DNA of 6,963 bases from JAYZQT01 sp964412235 (GTDB lineage: Bacteria; Pseudomonadota; Alphaproteobacteria; MPNO01; UBA830): positions 1 through 6,963 of the forward strand of contig CAYPNT010000115.1 in assembly GCA_964412235.1 (NCBI GenBank), written 5' to 3'. This document shows, piece after piece, positions 1 to 6,206 of the stretch (its first letter is position 1; the number at the start of each line of letters is the position of its first letter). A program made the position numbers and the translations under genes. The notes beneath the pieces were generated by a model. That model had not been told where the DNA came from and ran no database searches. It saw only the letters and a program-made list of their open reading frames with translations.

Positions 1-80
1 GACACGTGAAACCAGTGTTCGCATTTTGGGCATTGGGCCCAGGTCATGTTGCCACTTTTTTCGAAATTCGGCCCCGTCAT
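1..80 (-). CDS. Small CxxC (zinc-ribbon-like) protein downstream of UbiD, N-terminal part only
   Basis: A reading frame starts at the ATG at 80-78, which shares its A with the UbiD stop codon (TAATG at 82-78), and stays open for 26 codons to the window edge. The visible protein contains TWAQCPKCEHWFHV at residues 13-26: a Cys-x-x-Cys pair followed by an aromatic/His stretch, like the first half of a small zinc ribbon. A second possible start is the ATG at 47-45 (residue 12), just before the conserved-looking part. Some UbiD-type hydroxyarylic acid decarboxylases (the BsdD/VdcD/LpdD group) have a small cysteine-rich partner encoded beside the catalytic subunit. That is known for the family; its application here is inference, and the residues seen do not clearly match that group. 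The stop/start overlap argues for translational coupling with UbiD. The C-terminus and any second Cys pair lie outside the window. Confidence 0.6.
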   Translation of the reverse strand, partial: MTGPNFEKSGNMTWAQCPKCEHWFHV

Positions 81-82
81 TA
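78..82 (-). promoter_or_regulatory. TAATG stop/start overlap coupling UbiD and the small CxxC protein
   Basis: Reading leftward, TAATG contains the UbiD stop (82-80) and the ATG of the small downstream gene (80-78). A purine-rich GGGATGG (94-88) lies just upstream within UbiD and may assist reinitiation. If the small gene instead starts at 47-45, this overlap would be incidental. Confidence 0.55.
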
Positions 83-1492
83 TTTTGGCCATCCCGAGGT
101 GTCTACGTCGTTAAGTATAGATTTAGCCTTCGCCAGCGCTTCCTCAGACACCCTGTTACGCGGTGCGACCGGCTTAGGTAGGCCGGGTTTTGATGCTGAC
201 GGCAATGTTGCGTCTATAGCCGCCTTTGTAATTGTTTTGGCATCCGCGGGTGCAGAGGGGTCAAGCGGCGCTAATGTGAGGCCGTCCAAAAGCATTAAAT
301 CACGCCGCCACTGGACGCGCGTTGCGATTGCCCACATCGCTTGTCGATCATCAAAAATATCCACGTCATCGTCAAATGCGTATACTGCCTTCAAGCGCCG
401 GAAGGAAATTGCGGCCATCATCGCGTCTCGTACTTCACCCGGTCGGGGGTTCTTGAATTGAAGGTACGCGTGAAACCTCCGGCCCGAAAAGGGGACATGT
501 ACATTTATGAGCGAAGGCGAAACTTGCCGAGACAATGAATATACGTAACCCTCCATAGCCATATTGTCAGGGACAAGGTGATCGGGTAGTCCGGAACCGC
601 AATCGTGGTAAATAGCGTCGCTTCGTCTCGTGATACATGTAATTTCAACAACGGGATTGGGAATCTGAGGCCCCTGATAACCCGAAAATTCCGCAAACGG
701 ACCTTCCGCTTCAATCCGGCTCGGAGGAAGGAACCCCTCTATGACAATTTCGGCGTCCGCGGGAACCATAATTTTATCGCCGTGAGTAAGAGAAGGCGTC
801 AGGCGAAGTGCCTCACCTAGCGCGCCGCCGGCTACGGTCCAGTGGCTTTCGGGATAACCCAGTTTCGTTTGCGCGCCCATTTCCACGGCGGGGTGATGGC
901 CAATCCAAATTGCTATGGGACACGGCTCGTTTTTCTCCCAAAATTTGCGGAGGTTGATCATATTATGGGACGTATCCAGCATATAGCATCCCATCAACCT
1001 TTTCCCGCGCACCCAAAGCCGTTGAATGCCCATATTGTCTATGCCAGTGTCAGGGTCATATGTGACGACGTGTCCACACGTGACGTAGTGCCCGGCGTCA
1101 CCCTCGTGCTGTCGCAAAGCCGGCAGCGCGAGAAGGTCGACCTCCTGGTCCCGATGAATAATTTCGCGCACCGGCGCGTCTTTTGGTTCCACCGAGATTG
1201 GTTTAATTGCTTTTGATGAAAGAGCGCAGAGCGCGCGGGCAGAATCTCTGTGGTCGTCAATTCCGAGCGCTCTCGCAGACAATTCCCTGCTCGCAAAGAG
1301 GTTGGTCAGAACGGGTATGTCACTGACGCGGCCGTCTGCGTGTTTAGGTTCGTTTACAAGGATCGCGGGGTTTGAATGGTTAGCGGCCATAACATGCTGG
1401 AGCGCCGTTATCTCCTGGACTACGGATACGGGTCCGGGGGGGCGGAAAATAGCGTTGTCGATTTCATTGAGGTATTTGCGGAGATCCGTCAT
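80..1492 (-). CDS. UbiD-family prenylated-FMN-dependent (de)carboxylase
   Basis: A 470-residue protein, within the usual size range for UbiD enzymes, which perform reversible non-oxidative decarboxylation of aromatic, heteroaromatic or alpha,beta-unsaturated acids in the cytoplasm using prenylated FMN. The family's Arg-Glu-Glu catalytic set is visible: Arg158 in NMGIQRLWVRG, and Glu263 and Glu268 in EGPFAEFSGY. By alignment from memory with fungal Fdc1, Asn153, His176 and Glu215 fit the metal/cofactor ligands. Further family-like blocks are GDAGHYVTCG (131-140), FDDDVDIFDD (373-382) and MWAIATRVQW (386-395). The ATG at 1492-1490 overlaps the stop of the upstream dioxygenase (ATGA), with no strong ribosome binding site, so translational coupling is likely. 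The stop TAA (82-80) overlaps the next start. The protein is intact. The substrate cannot be read from sequence; housekeeping ubiquinone UbiD is less likely given the catabolic context. Cofactor supply needs a UbiX, which is not in this window. Confidence 0.93.
   Translation of the reverse strand: MTDLRKYLNEIDNAIFRPPGPVSVVQEITALQHVMAANHSNPAILVNEPKHADGRVSDIPVLTNLFASRELSARALGIDDHRDSARALCALSSKAIKPISVEPKDAPVREIIHRDQEVDLLALPALRQHEGDAGHYVTCGHVVTYDPDTGIDNMGIQRLWVRGKRLMGCYMLDTSHNMINLRKFWEKNEPCPIAIWIGHHPAVEMGAQTKLGYPESHWTVAGGALGEALRLTPSLTHGDKIMVPADAEIVIEGFLPPSRIEAEGPFAEFSGYQGPQIPNPVVEITCITRRSDAIYHDCGSGLPDHLVPDNMAMEGYVYSLSRQVSPSLINVHVPFSGRRFHAYLQFKNPRPGEVRDAMMAAISFRRLKAVYAFDDDVDIFDDRQAMWAIATRVQWRRDLMLLDGLTLAPLDPSAPADAKTITKAAIDATLPSASKPGLPKPVAPRNRVSEEALAKAKSILNDVDTSGWPK
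1489..1492 (-). promoter_or_regulatory. ATGA stop/start overlap coupling PhyH and UbiD
   Basis: Reading leftward, ATGA contains the UbiD start (1492-1490) and the dioxygenase stop (1491-1489). With no strong ribosome site ahead of UbiD, termination-reinitiation is the likely mode of UbiD translation, tying the amounts of the two enzymes together. Confidence 0.8.
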
Positions 1493-2052
1493 TCAGCGGC
1501 GGCTGCCCGTTCGATCTCTGAGACATTCTCGGGGTCTACATAACTGCGCCAGAACTTCTCGTAGTATTCCAGGTTATCGGGGTCCAAGTCAGTAGTGGGC
1601 AGCGGATCACTGTTCCAATAACCATATTCATCCTCCCCGCGGACCAAAATGCCAGAATTAAGTTCGTTGGTTGGCTTTACATAGGGTGGACAAAATACGA
1701 ATAAAATACCGATGCGTCTCCGGTTGCTAAGGTTTGCTTCAGAGGAGTGGGCCAGTCGGAAATGATGGATTGTACATTCACCAGGCTCTAATTCCACGTT
1801 GATCGCTTTGCGCGTGTCAAAATCGTCCGAAATACGTTGTCCCCGCGACAGCATGTTATTTTCTTCAAAGGTTTCTTCGTGGGCCATTTCCGGGTTTAGG
1901 TGACTGCCCGGAAGATATTTCAGGCAGCCGTTATCTTCGTGGCTGTCTGTTATCGCAATCCACGCTCCCCAGACGTCCATGGGGTCGTATCCAAAGTACG
2001 TTGAGTCTTGGTGCCAGGTTACAAAACTGGGATCATTGGCTTTTTTTGGCCA
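1489..2052 (-). CDS. PhyH-family Fe(II)/2-oxoglutarate dioxygenase, N-terminus lost in assembly gap
   Basis: The frame is open from the edge of the N run (2052) to the TGA at 1491-1489, giving 188 visible residues. The Met codon at 1980-1978 is internal, because the 24 codons upstream of it encode SFVTWHQDSTYFGYDP, containing the iron-binding His-x-Asp (His codon 2013-2011, Asp codon 2007-2005). The distal iron His is probably codon 1749-1747, in AHSSEANLSNRRR, where the Arg residues fit the 2-oxoglutarate carboxylate site. LPGSH, 22-26 residues after the internal Met, is another typical PhyH block. Family members hydroxylate diverse small substrates with O2 and 2-oxoglutarate, releasing succinate and CO2. 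PhyH proteins are usually about 250-300 residues, so roughly 80-120 N-terminal residues are missing. The stop overlaps the UbiD start by four bases (ATGA). The substrate is unknown; the active-site residues suggest a functional enzyme rather than a pseudogene. Confidence 0.9.
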   Translation of the reverse strand, partial: WPKKANDPSFVTWHQDSTYFGYDPMDVWGAWIAITDSHEDNGCLKYLPGSHLNPEMAHEETFEENNMLSRGQRISDDFDTRKAINVELEPGECTIHHFRLAHSSEANLSNRRRIGILFVFCPPYVKPTNELNSGILVRGEDEYGYWNSDPLPTTDLDPDNLEYYEKFWRSYVDPENVSEIERAAAAE

Positions 2053-2152
2053 NNNNNNNNNNNNNNNNNNNNNNNNNNNNNNNNNNNNNNNNNNNNNNNN
2101 NNNNNNNNNNNNNNNNNNNNNNNNNNNNNNNNNNNNNNNNNNNNNNNNNNNN
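2053..2152. other. Assembly gap of 100 Ns
   Basis: Exactly 100 undetermined bases, a common placeholder length for a scaffold gap of unknown size. It falls inside the 5' part of the PhyH dioxygenase gene and 20 bases beyond the aminotransferase stop codon. The missing dioxygenase N-terminus alone should need more than 200-300 bases, so the true gap is probably longer than drawn and could hide another small gene. Confidence 0.97.
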
Positions 2153-2172
2153 ACGAATTATTTGTTTTGGGT

Positions 2173-3507
2173 TCACTCTGTTGAGGAAATACAATCGCCC
2201 AAAATATTAACCATTTCATTAATTTGCTCCTCGGAAACAATTAACGGCGGTGACATCGCAATTACGTCGCCTGTTTGTCTTACCAGGAGACCCTTTTCAT
2301 AGCATCGCAAGTAAATATCAAAGGCTCGCGCGGTTGGCGCGTTCTCGCGCGGGACTAACTCGACAGCGCCCATCAACCCCAAATTACGGATGTCAATTAC
2401 ATTGGGTAGACCTTTCAAACTATGAATGGTGTGTTCCCACGTCGCAGCGAGGTCTTTGGAACGCGAAAACAAATCATCCTCCAAAAATACCTCGATAGTT
2501 GCTAAGCCAGCCGCGCATGCAAGGGGGTGGGCTGAATAGGTATATCCATGAAATAGTTCAATCATATTTGGCGGGCCCTGCATAAACGCGTCGTAGATCC
2601 CACTGCGGACCGCGATGGCGGACATGGGGACGGTCGCGTTGGTCAGCCCTTTAGCCATGGTGAGCATGTCGGGGACTATTCCGAAATAGTCGGAGGCGAA
2701 TGGATCACCAAGCCGCCCAAACCCGGTGATCACTTCATCAAAAATTAAGAGAATGCCGTACTCGTCGCAAAGTGTTCGAAGTTTTTCGAGATAACCCTTT
2801 GGCGGGACGAGAACACCTGTAGAACCGGCCACTGGTTCGACGATTACCGCTGCTATTGTTGAGGGATCGTGAAGCGCGACAATGCGTTTTAGATCGTCGG
2901 CGAGATGCGCGCCCCACGTTGGTTGGCCCCGGCTAAACGCCATTTCGTTTAGATTGTGGGTATGCGGTAGGTGGTCGACGCTTGGTAACAGCGTGCCGAA
3001 TTGCTTCCTATTGTTGGAAATGCCCCCCACAGATGTGCCTCCGATACCCACTCCGTGATAGCCTCGTTCCCTGCCAATAAGGCGCGTACGCTGACCTTCA
3101 CCGCGCAGTTGGTGATACGCTAGCGCGATCTTGAGAGCGGTGTCCACCGCTTCCGAACCCGAGTTTCCATAGAACAGGTAGTCTAGATCGCCCGGCAGAA
3201 GGTTTGCTAACTTTGACGAAAGGTCGAACGCACCGGGATGTCCCCACTGGAACGCGGGCAGATAGTCGACCGTTTCAGCTTGTGTTTTGATGGCGTCTAC
3301 GATTTTTTGTCTTCCATGCCCGGCGTTGACACACCACATCCCCGCCGTGCCGTCGAGGATCTCGCGACCCTGGTTGTCCGTGTAATGCATGCCGCTGGCC
3401 GATACTAAAATACGTGGATTTGCCTTAAACTGTCGGTTTGCTGTGAAGGGCATCCAAAACGGCTCTAAGGTGTTTGTGTTCCGCTGCGTGGGGGTACCAT
3501 CCGGCAT
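2173..3507 (-). CDS. Class III PLP aminotransferase, beta-alanine (omega-amino acid):pyruvate type
   Basis: A 444-residue fold-type I, class III transaminase, full length for the family. It moves the amino group of an omega-amino acid or amine, typically beta-alanine, to pyruvate, giving the aldehyde/semialdehyde and alanine. Visible features: the substrate-pocket block MWCVNAGHGR (57-66); phosphate-binding NSGSEA (115-120); the ring-stacking Tyr150-His151-Gly152; Asp257 in IFDEVITGFGRLG, pairing with the pyridine nitrogen; the Schiff-base Lys286 in MAKGLTN; Thr323 in HGYTYSAHP; and Arg410 in LVRQTGD, the expected carboxylate-binding Arg of beta-alanine:pyruvate enzymes. NAGHGR, RLIGRERGYHGV and IVEPVAGSTGVL resemble this subfamily more than GABA or ornithine transaminases. 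The start is supported by an AAGGG-type ribosome site 9 bases upstream (3517-3521). It faces the MFS gene across a 125-base divergent region and is probably the first gene of the operon that includes PhyH and UbiD. The in vivo substrate need not be beta-alanine. Confidence 0.92.
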   Translation of the reverse strand: MPDGTPTQRNTNTLEPFWMPFTANRQFKANPRILVSASGMHYTDNQGREILDGTAGMWCVNAGHGRQKIVDAIKTQAETVDYLPAFQWGHPGAFDLSSKLANLLPGDLDYLFYGNSGSEAVDTALKIALAYHQLRGEGQRTRLIGRERGYHGVGIGGTSVGGISNNRKQFGTLLPSVDHLPHTHNLNEMAFSRGQPTWGAHLADDLKRIVALHDPSTIAAVIVEPVAGSTGVLVPPKGYLEKLRTLCDEYGILLIFDEVITGFGRLGDPFASDYFGIVPDMLTMAKGLTNATVPMSAIAVRSGIYDAFMQGPPNMIELFHGYTYSAHPLACAAGLATIEVFLEDDLFSRSKDLAATWEHTIHSLKGLPNVIDIRNLGLMGAVELVPRENAPTARAFDIYLRCYEKGLLVRQTGDVIAMSPPLIVSEEQINEMVNILGDCISSTE

Positions 3508-3632
3508 ATTTAAAAACCCTTTCAGAAATGTATGGCCCTACAATTTGGACCCACGAAAGGCTATCAACCGATTGTGTGTCCAGCAAGTGGATTGAGAGGA
3601 GCATTTTATAGAAATTCGTTTAAATTTCTTAT
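3508..3632. promoter_or_regulatory. Divergent intergenic promoter region
   Basis: This 125-base, rather AT-rich stretch separates the leftward aminotransferase operon from the rightward MFS gene, so it should hold promoters for both. I find no convincing -35/-10 pair on either strand. It contains an inverted repeat next to the MFS start (listed separately) and the ribosome site of the aminotransferase. The shared region suggests coordinate control, but no regulator gene is present in the window. Confidence 0.6.
3610..3629. repeat. 20-bp inverted repeat, candidate operator
   Basis: Two perfect 7-base arms, AGAAATT (3610-3616) and AATTTCT (3623-3629), flank a 6-base centre (CGTTTA). The dyad ends three bases before the ATG of the MFS gene and lies in the divergent promoter region. 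Its size and symmetry fit an operator for a dimeric helix-turn-helix repressor. Such AT-rich palindromes also occur by chance, so the regulatory role is inference. Confidence 0.35.
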
Positions 3633-4892
3633 ATGCAAATTACTTCTGGCCTTCCTGCGTTGAAAATAGCCCTTTCCGAACGCAACTACCGGAACTTCTC
3701 GATTGGAAATATTGTTTCGCACAATGGTTCGTGGGCCCAACGAATTGCGGTTGGATGGCTGGCGTGGGAATTAACAAAATCGCCGTTTTGGCTCGGGCTT
3801 GTGGCTGTTGCCGACCTCTTTCCCGTGGTAATTCTGGCGCCTTTAGCTGGCGCTATGGCTGATCGCGTAAACTTGCTTGTAATGATGAAAGTTACTCAGG
3901 CGCTGGCGATGGTCCAATCGGTTCTATTGGCAGTTTTTACCATTTTGGGTCTGATGACACCGGAGCTTTTACTTTTACTCGTCCTTCTCCATGGGGCAGT
4001 TATAGCGATAAATCAGCCGGTTCGGTTGGCCATTGTCCCCCATTTGATATCTCGTGAAAATATGGTGACCGCAATCGGGATCAACTCAATGATTTTCAAT
4101 TCGGCACGTTTCACTGGCCCCATGATCGGGGGGGTGCTAATTGACTACTCGGGCGTGGGTTGGGCGTTTTTATTTAACGCTCTTAGTTACGCGTGGTTTG
4201 TCTGTGTTTTAGGTGTAATAAATCTGGACAACCCGCGTAGCAGCAAGGAACGCACACACGTGCGCGAAGTGCCGCGCGAAATATGCGACGGTTGGCGCTA
4301 CGCGACCCATCACAAAGGTATCGCGCGGATTCTCGTTCTCCTTACAGTCGTGGCGATCTGCGGACGACCCTACATGGAGTTGCTGCCTGGTTTTGCGGAC
4401 GATGTGTTTAGTCGCGGTGCGCAGGGACTTGCTTGGCTGGTCTCCGTGACGGGGTTAGGTGCGATGTGCGGCGGGTTCTGGCTCGCGCAACGTGGCGAAG
4501 TAACAGGTCTCACGCGACAGGTAGTGATTTATATTCTCGTTCTGGGCTTGAGTTTGGTGGGCTTCGCGGCAACGAATTTGTTCGGCTTTGCGCTTTTGTG
4601 CTTGTTTGTGACGGGTTTTGCAATGATCGTGGTTGGTGTTGGCGAGCAGACGCTACTCCAGAATGCGGTAGATCCCGCTATGCGGGGACGCGTGATGAGC
4701 TTGTATGGAATGATTGGCAGAGGCGCTCCAGCCATAGGCGCGTTGGTAATGGGGGGACTGTCCGAGAGGATGGGTCTCCAGGTCCCTGTCATCGGCGGGG
4801 CATTGATATGCGTAGTTCTCTGGTTTTGGGCTTCACGTCGCCAGGAGGCAATCACCGCGGCGTTAGAAAAAGATCCAGAAACCAGCGATTGA
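3633..4892 (+). CDS. MFS transporter, MFS_3 (EntS-like) family
   Basis: A 419-residue hydrophobic protein of about 12 membrane segments, full length for the major facilitator superfamily. The N-terminal RNYRNFSIGNIVSHNGSWAQRIAVGWL (18-43, here described in parts: RNYRNF, SHNGSWAQRIA) and LAWELTKSPFWLGLV are characteristic of the MFS_3 family that includes the enterobactin exporter EntS. A loop 2-3 motif appears as GAMADRV (73-79). In the second half, RGRVMSLYGMIGRGAPAIGA (351-370) is the matching family block. A charged cytoplasmic loop (about 198-228) separates the two halves. The in-frame stop TAA at 3621-3623 limits the start to the ATG at 3633; there is no clear ribosome site close to it. 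Divergent placement from the aminotransferase/UbiD operon suggests it moves a substrate or product of that pathway. MFS_3 members of known function are mostly exporters, but import cannot be excluded. Confidence 0.9.
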   Translation: MQITSGLPALKIALSERNYRNFSIGNIVSHNGSWAQRIAVGWLAWELTKSPFWLGLVAVADLFPVVILAPLAGAMADRVNLLVMMKVTQALAMVQSVLLAVFTILGLMTPELLLLLVLLHGAVIAINQPVRLAIVPHLISRENMVTAIGINSMIFNSARFTGPMIGGVLIDYSGVGWAFLFNALSYAWFVCVLGVINLDNPRSSKERTHVREVPREICDGWRYATHHKGIARILVLLTVVAICGRPYMELLPGFADDVFSRGAQGLAWLVSVTGLGAMCGGFWLAQRGEVTGLTRQVVIYILVLGLSLVGFAATNLFGFALLCLFVTGFAMIVVGVGEQTLLQNAVDPAMRGRVMSLYGMIGRGAPAIGALVMGGLSERMGLQVPVIGGALICVVLWFWASRRQEAITAALEKDPETSD

Positions 4893-4939
4893 GGGGCAGA
4901 TGGGGTTTGAAAGGGAGCTGAGGTTGTGTTTCCCCTACA

Positions 4940-6160
4940 TCACTCTATGGCGTTCGCTTCACTGACCATCTGAACTAATGACGCTCGCAATAGGTAGGCG
5001 CGGTGGCTCTCTTCATTTGCCGCCACGTCGGCTAACTCTTGTAGCCTTTCTTTGCGAATTTCAGGATCGGATTCCTGGAGGAGCCTTTTGTTTTGTATCG
5101 ACTGTGCTTGGACATATTTTTCAGCCATCGGCCGCCGTTGGCGGTCATAACGAGCGAATAGCGGCCTGTGATCAACACCTTTAGTCGCTTCTATCAACTT
5201 TTCAGCAATATTTAAGCCGTCGTGGATGCCACTGTTCATGCCCATGCCGCCGAGTGGATTATTCACATGGGCAGCGTCACCCACAAGGGCGACACGACCC
5301 GACGCAAATGAAGACGCGACACGTTGGTGTACAGCATACAGATTGCGATGCAATAAATCGTAAGGGGGTTCGTACGGATAACATTCCGCGAAGCGCGCTT
5401 GTATCCATTCGTCACTGAGCACATGTTCGTCGGGGTCGCTTCCAAACGCTGGAAATAAGGCCCGCCACACTCCTTCACTTGCCTCGCCCGGCACCTTAAT
5501 TAAGGCGCACCATTGTTCAGGGTGGGCAACGTAGTTGCGGTATCGCCACCCGTCGGCCTCCTCAAAGTCAAAATACGTAGATACAATTATGAAGCGTTCT
5601 TCCCAAGTGAAGCCCGGAAAATCGATGTTGAGTATTTTCCTTACAGTTGACTTGCCTCCATCGGCCCCAATTAGGAATGCGCCCGTGTACGCTTCCTTTT
5701 CACCATCTTCCCCTTCAACGGTTATCTCAACGCAATCTTCGTCTTGACTGAAATTTACCAGTTCGCGTTTACGATATAATTCAAAATTATCATGTTGAAG
5801 AGCTAAATCACGGGCAACCTCTATAGTTTTGTGTTGCTCGACTTGAAGGGCGTACGGAAATTTAAGTTGATCTGATATTAGGCCATAATCAAACTCAGCC
5901 ACGATGTCGCCGCTAACTCGATCACGAAATTGAAAAAGTGGCGATTTAATGCCTCTTTCAATCAAAATGTCTGTCATCCCAAGTTCTTCTATCATCATCA
6001 ATGTCGAGGGGTGCAGCGTTGACGCCCTATGGTCTGTTGGGATTTTAGCTAAGCTGTCGAAGATCTTGACGGGGATGCCGGCCTTTGCCAAGGCGAGACC
6101 AGTTGCCATTCCAACGGGCCCTGCCCCGGCTATCAAGACTGTTTGATTGTTTTTATTCAT
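4940..6160 (-). CDS. FAD-dependent monooxygenase, aromatic hydroxylase (PHBH-like) class
   Basis: A 406-residue group A flavoprotein monooxygenase of the FAD_binding_3 family, which uses NAD(P)H and O2 to hydroxylate phenolic or other activated rings. The three cofactor fingerprints are present: GxGxxG in IAGAGPVGMATGLALAKAG (Gly12, Gly14, Gly17) with Asp35 ending the second strand; the DG motif GADGGKSTVRK (165-175); and the GD motif VALVGDAAHVNNPLGGMGMN (290-309). Arg45 in DHRAST fits the FAD-contacting Arg. The C-terminal tail (about 350-406) is helical and charged, with no added thioredoxin-like domain as in the phenol hydroxylase branch. It has no signal peptide, so it is cytoplasmic. 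The ATG is preceded by only a weak GGA-type ribosome site. It lies 46 bases downstream of the EamA gene on the same strand and converges with the MFS gene. It could act in ring hydroxylation before or after UbiD decarboxylation, but the substrate is not determinable. Confidence 0.92.
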   Translation of the reverse strand: MNKNNQTVLIAGAGPVGMATGLALAKAGIPVKIFDSLAKIPTDHRASTLHPSTLMMIEELGMTDILIERGIKSPLFQFRDRVSGDIVAEFDYGLISDQLKFPYALQVEQHKTIEVARDLALQHDNFELYRKRELVNFSQDEDCVEITVEGEDGEKEAYTGAFLIGADGGKSTVRKILNIDFPGFTWEERFIIVSTYFDFEEADGWRYRNYVAHPEQWCALIKVPGEASEGVWRALFPAFGSDPDEHVLSDEWIQARFAECYPYEPPYDLLHRNLYAVHQRVASSFASGRVALVGDAAHVNNPLGGMGMNSGIHDGLNIAEKLIEATKGVDHRPLFARYDRQRRPMAEKYVQAQSIQNKRLLQESDPEIRKERLQELADVAANEESHRAYLLRASLVQMVSEANAIE

Positions 6161-6206
6161 TTTAACTATTCCGGTTCATGGGTTGATAGTCCGCGTTTTG
6201 GTGGGT

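Noticed and set aside
842..1216. Plus-strand open frame of 124 codons inside UbiD
   Set aside because: It lies wholly opposite the well-supported UbiD gene and shows no recognisable family features.
1489..1980. The Met codon at 1980-1978 as the start of the dioxygenase gene
   Set aside because: The 24 codons before it are open and encode the iron-binding WHQD motif, so the gene continues into the gap.
1979..2302. Open frames spanning the N run on either strand
   Set aside because: They are open only because undetermined bases contain no stop codons.
3539..3567. A leftward promoter using TTGATA (3567-3562) as the -35 element
   Set aside because: At the normal 17-base spacing the -10 position reads ATTGTA, which matches the consensus poorly.
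4433..4921. Plus-strand open frame of 162 codons overlapping the end of the MFS gene
   Set aside because: It is a different frame of a clear MFS gene; its protein is rich in Arg, Gly and Cys without domain character, as expected for an out-of-frame reading.
4893..4939. Bidirectional terminator between the convergent MFS and monooxygenase genes
   Set aside because: Only weak 4-5 base pairings (AGGGG with CCCCT) with a large loop and no T-run are seen, so no intrinsic terminator is supported.
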